This document shows positions 8,072 through 15,748 of a stretch of DNA of 22,076 nucleotides, in pieces. Source of the DNA: an uncultured Thermomicrobiales bacterium (GTDB lineage Bacteria > Chloroflexota > Chloroflexia > Thermomicrobiales > UBA6265). The translations under genes were made by a program, and so were the position numbers. The stretch's first letter is position 1. Each line of letters begins with the position of its first letter. The stretch lies in NCBI GenBank assembly GCA_902806355.1, contig CADCWI010000089.1:1-22076 (forward strand). Reading direction: 5' to 3'. A model generated the notes under the pieces. That model ran no database searches. It saw nothing but the letters and a program-made list of their open reading frames with translations, and was not told where the DNA came from.

Positions 8072-8098
8072 ATGAACTCCGGCGTCAAGTGGGTCTAG
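8072..8098 (+). CDS. Micro-ORF copy 1, peptide MNSGVKWV
   Basis: ATG-AAC-TCC-GGC-GTC-AAG-TGG-GTC-TAG encodes eight residues. AAAGGA at 8059-8064 is a good Shine-Dalgarno seven bases before the ATG. It is first in the array, following the structured leader. The peptide is short, with one charged residue (Lys6) and a Trp-Val end. I do not recognise it. No peptide-modifying enzyme or exporter is adjacent. Confidence 0.55.
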   Translation: MNSGVKWV

Positions 8099-8156
8099 CG
8101 CCCAGCCAAGCTCCCCTCTCGATCGCACCGTCACCGAACCACGAAAGGATGTAGCC

Positions 8157-8183
8157 ATGAACTCCGGCGTCAAATGGGTCTAG
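8157..8183 (+). CDS. Micro-ORF copy 2, peptide MNSGVKWV
   Basis: Identical peptide to copy 1; the lysine codon is AAA in place of AAG. AAAGGA at 8144-8149 again lies seven bases before the ATG, and the preceding 16 bases (ACGAAAGGATGTAGCC) match those before copy 1 exactly, whereas sequence further upstream differs. The stop is TAG, after which it diverges completely from copies 1 and 3. Confidence 0.55.
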   Translation: MNSGVKWV

Positions 8184-8224
8184 GGCTCGGTCGTCTTTTG
8201 GTTATTGATAGCAAGAATCCATCC

Positions 8225-8251
8225 ATGAACTCCGGCGTCAAGTGGGTTTAG
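8225..8251 (+). CDS. Micro-ORF copy 3, peptide MNSGVKWV (no clear ribosome site)
   Basis: Identical peptide; the last codon is GTT in place of GTC and the stop is TAG. Unlike the other three, the upstream sequence (GCAAGAATCCATCC before the ATG) has no Shine-Dalgarno. The start is 41 bases after the copy 2 stop, so it may depend on re-initiation or may not be translated. Its downstream spacer matches that of copy 1. Confidence 0.42.
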   Translation: MNSGVKWV

Positions 8252-8309
8252 CACCCAGCCAAGCTCCCCTCTCGATCGCACCGTCACCGAACCACGAAAG
8301 GACGCAGCC

Positions 8310-8336
8310 ATGAACTCCGGCGTCAAGTGGGTCTAA
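8310..8336 (+). CDS. Micro-ORF copy 4, peptide MNSGVKWV
   Basis: Identical peptide; the stop is TAA in place of TAG. AAAGGA at 8297-8302 lies seven bases before the ATG. The spacer ahead of it matches that ahead of copy 2 apart from two transitions (GGATGTAGCC versus GGACGCAGCC). An imperfect hairpin begins 11 bases after the stop. Confidence 0.55.
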   Translation: MNSGVKWV

Positions 8337-8347
8337 ACCAAATCTAG

Positions 8348-8384
8348 GATCTTTCTCGATCACTTACCAAGATCAGAGAAGATC
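8348..8384 (+). promoter_or_regulatory. Imperfect hairpin directly after the micro-ORF array
   Basis: GATCTTTCTCGATC (8348-8361) can fold onto GATCAGAGAAGATC (8371-8384) across a nine-base loop, with ten Watson-Crick pairs, two G-U pairs and two mismatches. It starts 11 bases after the stop of copy 4. No T-run follows, so it is not a standard intrinsic terminator; it could stabilise or process the 3' end of the array transcript. Confidence 0.35.
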
Positions 8385-8527
8385 GTCCTCCACATACATC
8401 TTTCCTTGTCAATGTGATGCTTGGCGACCGCCCAGGATATACACTGAACGAACGCGCGCGTTTGCACGCGTGGGCAGGCCCGACAGGGGCCAGCTAGCAG
8501 TTCAGGTGGCTGATGGCTGGGTGACGC
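8385..8527. other. Leader region of the HD-GYP gene
   Basis: TTGTCA (8406-8411) and TATACA (8438-8443) resemble promoter boxes, but the 26-base spacing is too long, so no promoter is called. A short GC hairpin, GGCCC-GACAG-GGGCC, lies at 8477-8491. No protein-like frame was found. Confidence 0.4.
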
Positions 8528-9853
8528 ATGGCACACACGCGAACGATCCCTCTTCGCGTCCGTTTTTGGCTATTGATCCTCATAACGGTTACCACCATGG
8601 TGGTAGCTGGCGCCGTTGCGTCTCCCCAGTCTGTCTCGGGACAGGACTGGTCTGTGGCGATCGCACTCCTGGGGCTCATCGTAGTCGTCGAGCGTCTGGC
8701 CGTTTCGTTCCCCGTCTTTTCCGGCTCTGGCGCTTTCGAGGTTTCGGTAGGTGCTCCCATCGCCCTTGCCGCCGCTCTCCATCTGGGCGTCGAATTCGGT
8801 GCCTTGATCGTCCTGACCGGTCACCTTATCGACTCGCTCGCGGCACGGCGAGATCCGCTCAAGTCGATGACCAATATTTGTACGTTCGTGACCGCTACCG
8901 CGGCCGGAGGCTGGGTGTATGCTGCATTGGCTGATCCTTCAGCATCTCCCGTCGGTTCTCCAGAAAATTTGTTCGTTCTCATCCTTGCTTCGGTATCGTT
9001 CGTCATCGTAAGCACCAGTTCTGTTGCGTTTATCGTCGCACCTATCATAGGTATTCCCATACGGCAGCTGTGGGAATCGACGTTGCGCCTCTCAGCGCTC
9101 GAGACGGTAACGCTGCCCGCAGTCGCTGGTTTGGTCACCGTTTCGGCAAATGAAAATGCTGCCGCCGTCCTCCTTCTGCTCCTTCCGCTTCTGGGACCAC
9201 AAATGGCCTACCGGGCCCTTGCGAGAGCCCAACGGAGCGTCCGGGATACCCTTGAGGGTCTGGCGGATGCAACAGAACGGCGAGATCCATATACGGCTGA
9301 CCATTCCATTAGGGTGACCGAGATGGTCGGAGCTATTCTGGAAGAGATGAGCGATGTCCCGTACGAGCTGACAGATACGATCCTTGCAGCGTCACGTGTG
9401 CACGATGTCGGCAAGGTTGGCACCCGGGACCTGACGCTCTACAAGCCAGGTCCACTCACCACTGAAGAACGTGAGGAGATGCGGCGTCACGCCCAGATCG
9501 GGAGTGACATTGTGTCTCGGATAGATGAATACCGGCTCACGGCAGCGATTATCCGGCACCATCACGAGCATTGGAACGGCAACGGGTATCCTGACGGATT
9601 GGCCGGGCATGACATTCCCGTGGGCTCACGGATAATTGCCGTTGCTGACGCATTCGATGCAATGACATCCGATCGGCCCTATCGGCGGGCAATGTCACCA
9701 TTGACCGCACTCGAGGAGATCCGGCGCAACAGTGGGTCGCAATTCGATCCGCGCGTGGTTGAGGCGTTCGAGGTGGTCCTCTCACGTCAAGCCGCACCAC
9801 ACCGCTCATTGCCCGCGACTCCGCCAAGCCCCGAACTTTTGCTCGATTCGTGA
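8528..9853 (+). CDS. Membrane-bound HD-GYP domain protein (probable c-di-GMP phosphodiesterase)
   Basis: 441 residues. The N-terminal half (about 11-225) is a string of hydrophobic segments forming an integral membrane sensor-like region. The C-terminal half is an HD-GYP domain: the leading DPYTADHSIRV with His259, the HD pair at 292-293 in VHDVGKVG, His321, HHHEHWNGNGYPDGL with His344-346 and GYP at 353-355, then AVADAFDAMTSDRPYR at 371-386. All residues usually required for metal binding and the GYP signature are present, so activity on cyclic di-GMP (or a related cyclic dinucleotide) is expected by family. The input signal is unknown. The ATG at 8528 has a weak ribosome site. It lies downstream of the micro-ORF array on the same strand. 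Confidence 0.92.
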   Translation: MAHTRTIPLRVRFWLLILITVTTMVVAGAVASPQSVSGQDWSVAIALLGLIVVVERLAVSFPVFSGSGAFEVSVGAPIALAAALHLGVEFGALIVLTGHLIDSLAARRDPLKSMTNICTFVTATAAGGWVYAALADPSASPVGSPENLFVLILASVSFVIVSTSSVAFIVAPIIGIPIRQLWESTLRLSALETVTLPAVAGLVTVSANENAAAVLLLLLPLLGPQMAYRALARAQRSVRDTLEGLADATERRDPYTADHSIRVTEMVGAILEEMSDVPYELTDTILAASRVHDVGKVGTRDLTLYKPGPLTTEEREEMRRHAQIGSDIVSRIDEYRLTAAIIRHHHEHWNGNGYPDGLAGHDIPVGSRIIAVADAFDAMTSDRPYRRAMSPLTALEEIRRNSGSQFDPRVVEAFEVVLSRQAAPHRSLPATPPSPELLLDS

Positions 9854-9935
9854 ACCAACACCACCCTCCTTCCCGGCGGCGCTTCACTCTCCCGATAGCT
9901 GGTCGCATGCCAAGTGACGCCTCTCCGAGGTGTCG

Positions 9936-10679
9936 ATGCAGATCGTGACCTTTGACTTTCACAATACGTTGGTCAGCTGTGACCGTTGGTTCGAGCTCGA
10001 AGTCCGGACTCTTCCGTGGGATGTGATTCTCGAACTGAACATCTCTCCATCTGAACGGCCCGATTCATCCACCGTGCTCTCCGCGTATCGGCAACTTCGC
10101 GCCGAGGTCGTCCGTAGTGGCAACGAGATCAACTCCTATACGTCCGTCGAGCGCATCTTCACGACGTTGGACGTTACCGCCACGCAAGCGGACGTTCGAG
10201 CCAGCGTCGACCACCTCATGGCGGACGCGCTCGACAGCGCGAGATTGGAACCAGGGGCTGGTGAACTCGTACGGGACCTTCACAAACGTGGAGCTCGACT
10301 CGCAGTGATCTCCAGCGCCATTCACCATGACTTTCTGCAGTGTGCCCTGCAGCGATTCTCGCTCACCGAGTGTTTCGAGGGGATCGTTACGTCAGCCAGC
10401 TCCGGGTACTACAAGTCGAACCCGGAGATCTACCGGTCGACACTTGCGGAATTAGGGGGATATCCCGCCTCGTGCGTCCACATCGGTGATTCCCTGCGAT
10501 GGGATGTGGGGAGCGCCCAGAAGGTCGGGGTCAAGACCGTCTGGCTCGATCGCGATGGCGACGTGCGGCCGTGGGACGATGCCCCGCTGCCTGTACCTGA
10601 CCTCAGGCTGAAATCGCTGGCGGGCGCATCCGGCGTCATTCTGAACCTTCTCGAGTCTGTGAGCCCGAGCCGTGAGTGA
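9936..10679 (+). CDS. HAD-superfamily hydrolase
   Basis: 247 residues from the ATG at 9936, preceded by GAGG at a five-base spacing; a GTG two codons upstream is possible. HAD motifs: motif I TFDFHNTL with the nucleophile Asp7, motif II Ser126/Ser127 in AVISSA, motif III Lys160 in YYKSNPEIY, and motif IV GDSLRWD with Asp185 and Asp190. The helical cap is about residues 15-100. The second aspartate of the usual DxDxT is His9, which occurs in some HAD subfamilies and may change the phosphatase chemistry, so the substrate is not predictable. The stop overlaps the trmD start by eight bases, implying co-translation. Confidence 0.88.
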   Translation: MQIVTFDFHNTLVSCDRWFELEVRTLPWDVILELNISPSERPDSSTVLSAYRQLRAEVVRSGNEINSYTSVERIFTTLDVTATQADVRASVDHLMADALDSARLEPGAGELVRDLHKRGARLAVISSAIHHDFLQCALQRFSLTECFEGIVTSASSGYYKSNPEIYRSTLAELGGYPASCVHIGDSLRWDVGSAQKVGVKTVWLDRDGDVRPWDDAPLPVPDLRLKSLAGASGVILNLLESVSPSRE

Positions 10680-11394
10680 CGTAGACTCGTTGGAACCATC
10701 CTTTTGGATCGATATCTTCACCTTGTTCCCGGCAATGTTCACAGGTCCGTTCTCCGAAAGCATCATCAAGCGGGCCAGGGCTCGCGGCCAGATCGACATT
10801 CGCCTGCACAACATCCGGGACTGGGCACTCGACAAGCATCACATGGCGGATGACACCCCGTATGGCGGTGGAGCAGGGATGGTGATGAAGGCGCCCCCAA
10901 TCGTCGAGGCAGTCGAGGCCGTGCTCGGAAGTGATATTGATTCGGCCCACATCGCGATCATGTCGGCGGGTGGCCGCAAGTTCACCCAGGAGATCGCGCG
11001 GGAACTGTCGACGTGCGCCCGGCTGGTGCTGATATGTGGACATTACGAGGGCATCGATGAGCGCGTCAGCAAGCTCCTGGACGCCGATGAGCTGTCGATC
11101 GGAGACTTCGTGCTGACCGGGGGCGAGATCGCGGCGATGGCAATTGCCGATGCAACGATCCGGCTCGTACCAGGCGTGATCGACGCCGAGAGCATCGCCG
11201 ATGAATCGCATGGGCAGGGCACGTCGTTGGTCGAATATCCGCATTACACACGGCCCGCGAGCTATCGCGGTCTCGACGTTCCGGAGGTCCTGCGGTCCGG
11301 CCATCATGGCCAAATCGAGTCCTGGCGAGCGGAGCAATCGCGAAAGCGGACGGCACGATGGCGGCCGGATCTGCTCGACGAAGATGCGACCTGA
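10672..11394 (+). CDS. trmD: tRNA (guanine-N1-)-methyltransferase TrmD
   Basis: 240 residues. TrmD methylates G37 of tRNAs that read CNN-type codons with S-adenosylmethionine, preventing +1 frameshifting. Signatures: [11 protein letters not shown] near the N-terminus, [14 protein letters not shown] near 60-73, the SAM-binding trefoil-knot segment [15 protein letters not shown], then [11 protein letters not shown] and the [10 protein letters not shown]...[17 protein letters not shown] end. The start is a GTG at 10672 inside the end of the HAD gene; no other start precedes the conserved IDIFTLFP. In many bacteria trmD sits with rpsP, rimM and rplS; here it is separated from them. It converges with recO, 27 bases apart. 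Confidence 0.97.
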   Translation: MSDVDSLEPSFWIDIFTLFPAMFTGPFSESIIKRARARGQIDIRLHNIRDWALDKHHMADDTPYGGGAGMVMKAPPIVEAVEAVLGSDIDSAHIAIMSAGGRKFTQEIARELSTCARLVLICGHYEGIDERVSKLLDADELSIGDFVLTGGEIAAMAIADATIRLVPGVIDAESIADESHGQGTSLVEYPHYTRPASYRGLDVPEVLRSGHHGQIESWRAEQSRKRTARWRPDLLDEDAT

Positions 11395-11421
11395 CCGATC
11401 GCACGATCAACTCGATGCCGT

Positions 11422-12228
11422 TCAGGCAAGTTGCCCAGAAACGTTCTTCGATGGATGAACCGGCTGCGCCATCATGGCATCCAGCACGCGCAGACTCGAA
11501 AAATCCCGTTCCGCTATGAACCGGAGATAACTTGCGACCGCATGAGCCACCTCGTTTTGCAGCGGCTCTGGCACCACCAGCCGGATCACCGACGTGAGAC
11601 CAGAGCGAGCCAGTGTCCGCATGTACTTTTGCGCATTGACCGAAAGGCTGATCGCGGCGGGGTCGGCGAGGCGACACGCGGGACACAGCATGCCACCAAG
11701 CTGGCTGGAAAAGGAATTCGACTCCGCTTCCAGCTCTTTGGCGCAGTTCACGCAGCGGAAGAGTTCCGGCCGGTACCCGAGCAGTGTCAGGATTCCAAGT
11801 TCGAAGTGCCTGGCGACCGGCCAGGGATCGACGCCTTCGTTGACCAGAGCCAGTGAGCTCGCCAGCAAATCATAGAGAGGCCGGTTTTCCTGCCGGTCCT
11901 GCGTCAGGTGCCGGGTCAGCTCCGCGAAATAGGCCGCGTAACCATACGACTCGGTGTCGGTCCGGAGGCGCTCGTGAGAGTCGATCGCCGATACGCCGGT
12001 GACCACGTCGAGATCGCGGCCCTTCGCCAGGTCGAGCGAGACGCGGGCGAAGTAATCGAGGTACGAACCGAAGCGGCTCTTGGGGCGCCTGATACCCTTG
12101 GCGATGATGCTCATCCGGCCGCGGGAGGGCGTATACACCACCAAGATGCGATCGGCTTCGCCGTAATTCTGCCGGTTGAGCACGATTGCTTCCGTGCGAT
12201 AGAGTCTGTTTCGAAGCGAGAGCTCCAT
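11422..12228 (-). CDS. recO: DNA repair protein RecO
   Basis: 268 residues, typical length. The N-terminal OB-fold region is recognisable by RTEAIVLNRQNYGEADRILVVYT and RGRMSIIAKGIRRPKSRFG (about 11-54), followed by the helical zinc domain with Cys159-x2-Cys162 and Cys182-x2-Cys185. RecO loads RecA at gaps with RecR and anneals single-stranded DNA. The ATG at 12228 has GAGAGGA upstream. It is divergent from ccdA, with about 210 bases between them in which no clear promoter pair was found, and convergent with trmD. Confidence 0.95.
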   Translation of the reverse strand: MELSLRNRLYRTEAIVLNRQNYGEADRILVVYTPSRGRMSIIAKGIRRPKSRFGSYLDYFARVSLDLAKGRDLDVVTGVSAIDSHERLRTDTESYGYAAYFAELTRHLTQDRQENRPLYDLLASSLALVNEGVDPWPVARHFELGILTLLGYRPELFRCVNCAKELEAESNSFSSQLGGMLCPACRLADPAAISLSVNAQKYMRTLARSGLTSVIRLVVPEPLQNEVAHAVASYLRFIAERDFSSLRVLDAMMAQPVHPSKNVSGQLA

Positions 12229-12437
12229 CGTCGATTCCTCTCTGTCGGGGATGCCTGATGACCGGTCCTGCCGGCGGAGATGGTCAAGTATCGCACTTCG
12301 GATGGTGACCCAGATTTTTCCGCCTTACCGGTTCGGCGACATGCGGTACGAGAGGTGGGATTCTCCTGGTGAAGGCGTGCCATGGGGTTGGCGGCGCATG
12401 CTGGATAAGGGCGCTGGCGAGTGGTAGCTTTCAGGTG

Positions 12438-13187
12438 ATGGCTACTGATGTCTCGTTCCTCGCCGCATTTATCGCTGGCATCCTCTCGATCTCCTCGCCC
12501 TGCGTGCTGCCGCTGGTCCCGATCTACCTGGCACACATCGCCGGCGTCAGCGTGGGAGAGACCGGGCCGGATGTCCGTGCCCGGGTGATGCGGAATGCCA
12601 TCGCCTATGTCGCGGGCTTCTCGCTTGTCTTTGTCACGCTTGGCGCGGCGCTGGGAGCGGCGGGATCGTTCGCCGAGGCGCTCGACGTTCTGCCGTCGAA
12701 TCGTGGCCTGATCGTCCGCGTCGGTGGAGTCCTGCTGATCGCAATGGGTCTCTATCAGACGGGCCTGATCCGGATCCCCGGACTCGATCGAGACCGCCAC
12801 ATCTCGCTCGCTCCTGGCTCACGGGGAACTGTCACGTCGTCGTTCCTGATCGGCGTAACCTTTGCCGCCGGCTGGTCTCCATGCCTCGGGCCGATCCTAG
12901 GTGCGATCCTTACAATGGCGGCGGGACAGGGCAGCATCGAGCGGGCAACGCTTCTCCTGAGTGTCTACTCTCTCGGCTTGGCTGTTCCGTTCCTGGCAGC
13001 GGCCATGGTCTTTGGCTCCGTACCAACCCTTATCCGTAGCGTGAATCAGCGTCTGCATCTCGTCACCACGGTAAGCGGCGCCATCATGCTCGGTGTCGGG
13101 CTCGTGATGGTCATGGGTATCTACGAGCAACTCTTCACCGAGATCATCCGGATTGCTCCGTGGGCTCCGTGGGAGCCGGCACTCTAG
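12438..13187 (+). CDS. ccdA: Cytochrome c biogenesis transmembrane protein CcdA
   Basis: 249 residues from the ATG at 12438, with about six membrane helices. The two redox cysteines are Cys22 in SISSPCVLPLVP and Cys149 in GWSPCLGPILG. CcdA passes electrons from cytoplasmic thioredoxin across the membrane to the extracytoplasmic thioredoxin-like protein that keeps apocytochrome c cysteines reduced. The start is chosen by family (the first helix begins at once); an in-frame GTG at 12369 would add 23 non-conserved residues, and neither start has a good ribosome site. It is the first gene of a four-gene System II operon. Confidence 0.93.
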   Translation: MATDVSFLAAFIAGILSISSPCVLPLVPIYLAHIAGVSVGETGPDVRARVMRNAIAYVAGFSLVFVTLGAALGAAGSFAEALDVLPSNRGLIVRVGGVLLIAMGLYQTGLIRIPGLDRDRHISLAPGSRGTVTSSFLIGVTFAAGWSPCLGPILGAILTMAAGQGSIERATLLLSVYSLGLAVPFLAAAMVFGSVPTLIRSVNQRLHLVTTVSGAIMLGVGLVMVMGIYEQLFTEIIRIAPWAPWEPAL

Positions 13188-13269
13188 GCGCCAGCACCGC
13201 TCTCGCCACCATCGTTTCGTTCGCCACCTCTCCTACACCAGCCAATCGCGTTCCCCAGTGAAAGTTGTC

Positions 13270-14766
13270 ATGGCTGAGATTTCCGCACAATCGAGTTCGG
13301 GCCGTTCACCGGTCGAGATCGGTATCGATCGCGTCTGGCGATTCTTCTGCTCCGTGCGCATCGCTGTTGCGGAAATCGCGTTGCTTGCGGTTCTTGTGCT
13401 CATCGGAACGCTTCGCGGCAGCGAGGTCCCACAATGGATAGCCGACGGCATTCCGGCGCTCCAATCCTTGGTGGACCGCTGGTACGCGTGGGATGTCTAT
13501 CGTTCATCGATGTTCGCCGTTCTACTGGCGATCATTTCGATCGCGATTGCGGTCTGCACGATCAACCGGGTGCCGGGTATCTGGCAGACGATCAGTCATC
13601 CGCTGATTCGCACCTCGCCGGGTTATCTTGCCCGCGCCGACACTTCGGCGACGTTCCGGACGCAGCGAGACGCCGCATCGCTCCAAGAAGAGCTCTCCAA
13701 GGCTCTGGCACGAAAGCGATACCGGTTGCTGGCGGAGCGGCATGGACCTGATATCCACCTCTATGGCGACAAGAACCGCTTCACCAAGCTGGCAACATTT
13801 CCTTTCCACCTTGCGCTGATCCTCCTCCTTGTCGGAGGAATCGTCGCGTCGTATTTCGGGTTTCGCGATCGGGAGTTCGTTGTTGCCGAGGGTGCGACCC
13901 GCGAGGTTGGACATGGTACCGAGCTTAGCGTCCGGCTCAACCGTTTCCAGGACTCCTACACATCGATCGGCATCCCCGATCAGTTTCGGAGCAACGTCAC
14001 CATTTTCGAGGATGGAGAGCCAGTCAAGACCAATGACATCACGGTCAATAGTCCTCTCAGCCACGGAACGGCGACGTTCTACCAGACCGATTTTGGAACA
14101 AGCGCCGAGATAGAAGTCAGGGACCGGACGGGCATGGTCCTGTTCTCGGGTCCGGTCGACCTTGGGCTCTTCAACTTCGCGACCAACGCGGATTCGCCCG
14201 CCGGCTTCGTCGAGATTCCGACCGCCGGAACCGTACTGACCGTCGTTGGCCCGGATCTCGATCCGTTCAACGCGCCCGAAAGCGACACGCTCAAGCTGCG
14301 AAACGGTCAGATGTGGATCCAGTTGCAGCCGATAGGTGGATCGTCCGGCTCACCAGACCCTGCGCTCTTGTCCAGCACGGTGCTCGATCAGGGGACGCCG
14401 GTACAGCTGCGGGATCTCACGATCACGTTCACGCGGGAGACGCGGCATTCACTCCTTCAAGTGGCTTACAATCCCGGCATCCCGATCTTTTTCATCGCAT
14501 CGGTCATGATGGTCGGCGGGCTGGCTGTAACGTTCTACATGCCTCGCCGCCGGTTACGAGGCATGATCGTGCCTACGCCACATGGCGCGAACATGACTTT
14601 GGTGCCACTTGCCCGTCGCGACTGGAGTGGGAAACAGGACTTCTTCAAGCTCACAGAATCACTGGCGGCATCGCTTGCCGTAGCCTCTGAAATCAAGAGA
14701 CAAGAAGAACTCCACGGTCGGGAAGGGGTAGCCGACCGAGCCGCATCGGTGTTTGGAAGCGACTAA
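13270..14766 (+). CDS. resB: Cytochrome c biogenesis protein ResB
   Basis: 498 residues from the ATG at 13270. ResB-family layout: an N-terminal region with helices near 24-46 and 77-96, a third near 178-200 (LALILLLVGGIVASYFGF) followed directly by REFVVAEG, a large extracytoplasmic beta-rich domain to about 425, and a last helix near 430-455 (PIFFIASVMMVGGLAVTFYMPRRRL) before a cytoplasmic tail. With CcsB/ResC it forms the System II complex that exports haem and attaches it to apocytochrome c. The frame is open upstream into ccdA, but that extension is arginine- and histidine-rich and not family-like. There is an 82-base gap from ccdA and 65 bases to ccsB. Confidence 0.93.
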   Translation: MAEISAQSSSGRSPVEIGIDRVWRFFCSVRIAVAEIALLAVLVLIGTLRGSEVPQWIADGIPALQSLVDRWYAWDVYRSSMFAVLLAIISIAIAVCTINRVPGIWQTISHPLIRTSPGYLARADTSATFRTQRDAASLQEELSKALARKRYRLLAERHGPDIHLYGDKNRFTKLATFPFHLALILLLVGGIVASYFGFRDREFVVAEGATREVGHGTELSVRLNRFQDSYTSIGIPDQFRSNVTIFEDGEPVKTNDITVNSPLSHGTATFYQTDFGTSAEIEVRDRTGMVLFSGPVDLGLFNFATNADSPAGFVEIPTAGTVLTVVGPDLDPFNAPESDTLKLRNGQMWIQLQPIGGSSGSPDPALLSSTVLDQGTPVQLRDLTITFTRETRHSLLQVAYNPGIPIFFIASVMMVGGLAVTFYMPRRRLRGMIVPTPHGANMTLVPLARRDWSGKQDFFKLTESLAASLAVASEIKRQEELHGREGVADRAASVFGSD

Positions 14767-14831
14767 ACTGGACATAGCAATCGTTGCCGCGACGACGGTC
14801 CCAGCATGAACATCCTGTGGGAGATCCTCGA

Positions 14832-15734
14832 ATGGAAGCGCTCGTCAAACTTTCCTTCTACTGCTTTGCCGCGTCGTCGATTGCGCTTGGTGCCGCGGCA
14901 CTGTCGTACGTCGTCTTCTCGATCGGCCGGGTGCGCGTCAAACGAGCGACCCTCGCGACCAGTGCTGGCACGACCGTCTCCGCGAGCCGTGCCGAGTTCG
15001 GTCCGAGCCCGCTCGCGGCTGGCCGCTTCGGGACAATGCTGACGTCGTTCGGGGCGGTCTTCGCATTCCTTGCCGTGCTCTTCCGATCGATCGCCGCCGA
15101 GCGGCTTCCGACATCCAACATGTTCGAGTTCTCGCTCACGTTCGTGCTGGCGATTTCGGTCATCTACCTGATTTTCGAGCGGATGTATGGCATTCGGCAG
15201 CTGGGTGCGATCGTCATTTCGCTCGCGTTCCTGATGACGGTGTACATCTGGAGCCTGCCCGCCGAGATGCGGGAGGTCGACCCACTGATTCCAGCGTTGC
15301 AGGCGCGGCCAATCATGACCGCCCATGTGTCGAGCGCGATTCTTTCGTACGCCACGTTCGCGGTTTCGTTCGCGGCGGCTGTCATGTTCCTGATCAAGCA
15401 CCGGTGGAATGTCTCATGGCTGCCAGCCACTGAAGTTCTTGATGATGTCGGTTTCCGGGCAGTGACAGTTGGGTTTCCGCTCCTGTCGCTCGTGCTTATT
15501 CTCGGCTCCGTCTGGGCACATGACGCCTGGGGCGTGTACTGGTCTTGGGATCCGAAGGAGACAGCCGCCCTGTTTACCTGGCTGGTCTATGCCGTCTACC
15601 TGCACACTCGCACGCTGCGCGGATGGCGCGGCTCGCGTAGCGCGGTCGTCCTGCTTGTCGGTTTCGCCGCCGTGATGTTCACGTACTACGGAAACTATTT
15701 CTTTGGAGGCCTTCACGCTTACGGGGGTGTCTAG
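14832..15734 (+). CDS. ccsB: Cytochrome c biogenesis protein CcsB/CcsA (ResC), haem-handling subunit
   Basis: 300 residues from the ATG at 14832, with GGGAG upstream. About eight hydrophobic segments surround the diagnostic tryptophan-rich motif WGVYWSWDPKET (233-244). The conserved haem-ligand histidines of the family are visible as His165 (MTAHVSSAIL), His230 (GSVWAHDAWG) and His295 (GGLHAYGG). It partners ResB in System II haem export and ligation. A further in-frame TTG at 14784 would add 16 residues and is less likely. Only 14 bases separate its stop from the thioredoxin gene. Confidence 0.95.
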   Translation: MEALVKLSFYCFAASSIALGAAALSYVVFSIGRVRVKRATLATSAGTTVSASRAEFGPSPLAAGRFGTMLTSFGAVFAFLAVLFRSIAAERLPTSNMFEFSLTFVLAISVIYLIFERMYGIRQLGAIVISLAFLMTVYIWSLPAEMREVDPLIPALQARPIMTAHVSSAILSYATFAVSFAAAVMFLIKHRWNVSWLPATEVLDDVGFRAVTVGFPLLSLVLILGSVWAHDAWGVYWSWDPKETAALFTWLVYAVYLHTRTLRGWRGSRSAVVLLVGFAAVMFTYYGNYFFGGLHAYGGV

Positions 15735-15748
15735 TCATCTCCGCCCCG

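Larger units (their letters stand above)
8072..8336 (+). repeat. Array of four direct repeats, each an identical 8-codon ORF
   Basis: The core is a ~29-base repeat, CC followed by ATG, seven sense codons and a stop, at 8072-8098, 8157-8183, 8225-8251 and 8310-8336. Start-to-start distances are 85, 68 and 85 bases, so copies 1-2 and 3-4 form a duplicated pair offset by 153 bases. The 85-base unit beginning at copy 1 differs from that beginning at copy 3 at only four positions, all transitions. All three variable sites inside the ORF cores keep the peptide or the stop. After the stop, copies 1 and 3 continue with a shared spacer while copies 2 and 4 enter unrelated sequence, so similarity across all four ends at the stop codon. 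It is not a CRISPR: two of the three spacers are near-identical. Confidence 0.9.

Noticed and set aside
7954..8154. 66-codon plus-strand ORF across the leader and first micro-ORF
   Set aside because: It has no ribosome site and no protein-like composition. It runs in a different frame from the micro-ORFs and ends inside the Shine-Dalgarno region of copy 2. It crosses the structured leader.
8072..8336. CRISPR array (29-base direct repeats, four copies)
   Set aside because: Spacers 1 and 3 are almost identical and the spacer lengths differ (about 56, 39 and 56 bases). There are no cas genes, and the repeat reads as a complete ORF from start to stop.
8072..8336. Minus-strand promoters within the repeats (TTGACG in the reverse complement of each core)
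   Set aside because: No acceptable -10 box occurs at 16-18 bases, so the -35-like string is probably incidental to the GTC-AAG codons.
8406..8443. Promoter for the HD-GYP gene (TTGTCA ... TATACA)
   Set aside because: The spacing of 26 bases is too long for a sigma-70 promoter.
12111..12800. 229-codon minus-strand ORF across the recO/ccdA gap
   Set aside because: It is antisense to ccdA and overlaps recO in another frame; its composition is rich in Arg, Asp and His with no recognisable domain.
13153..13269. Longer ResB start inside ccdA
   Set aside because: The 39 extra residues are Arg/His/Ser-rich with no family similarity, typical of an out-of-frame shadow of ccdA.
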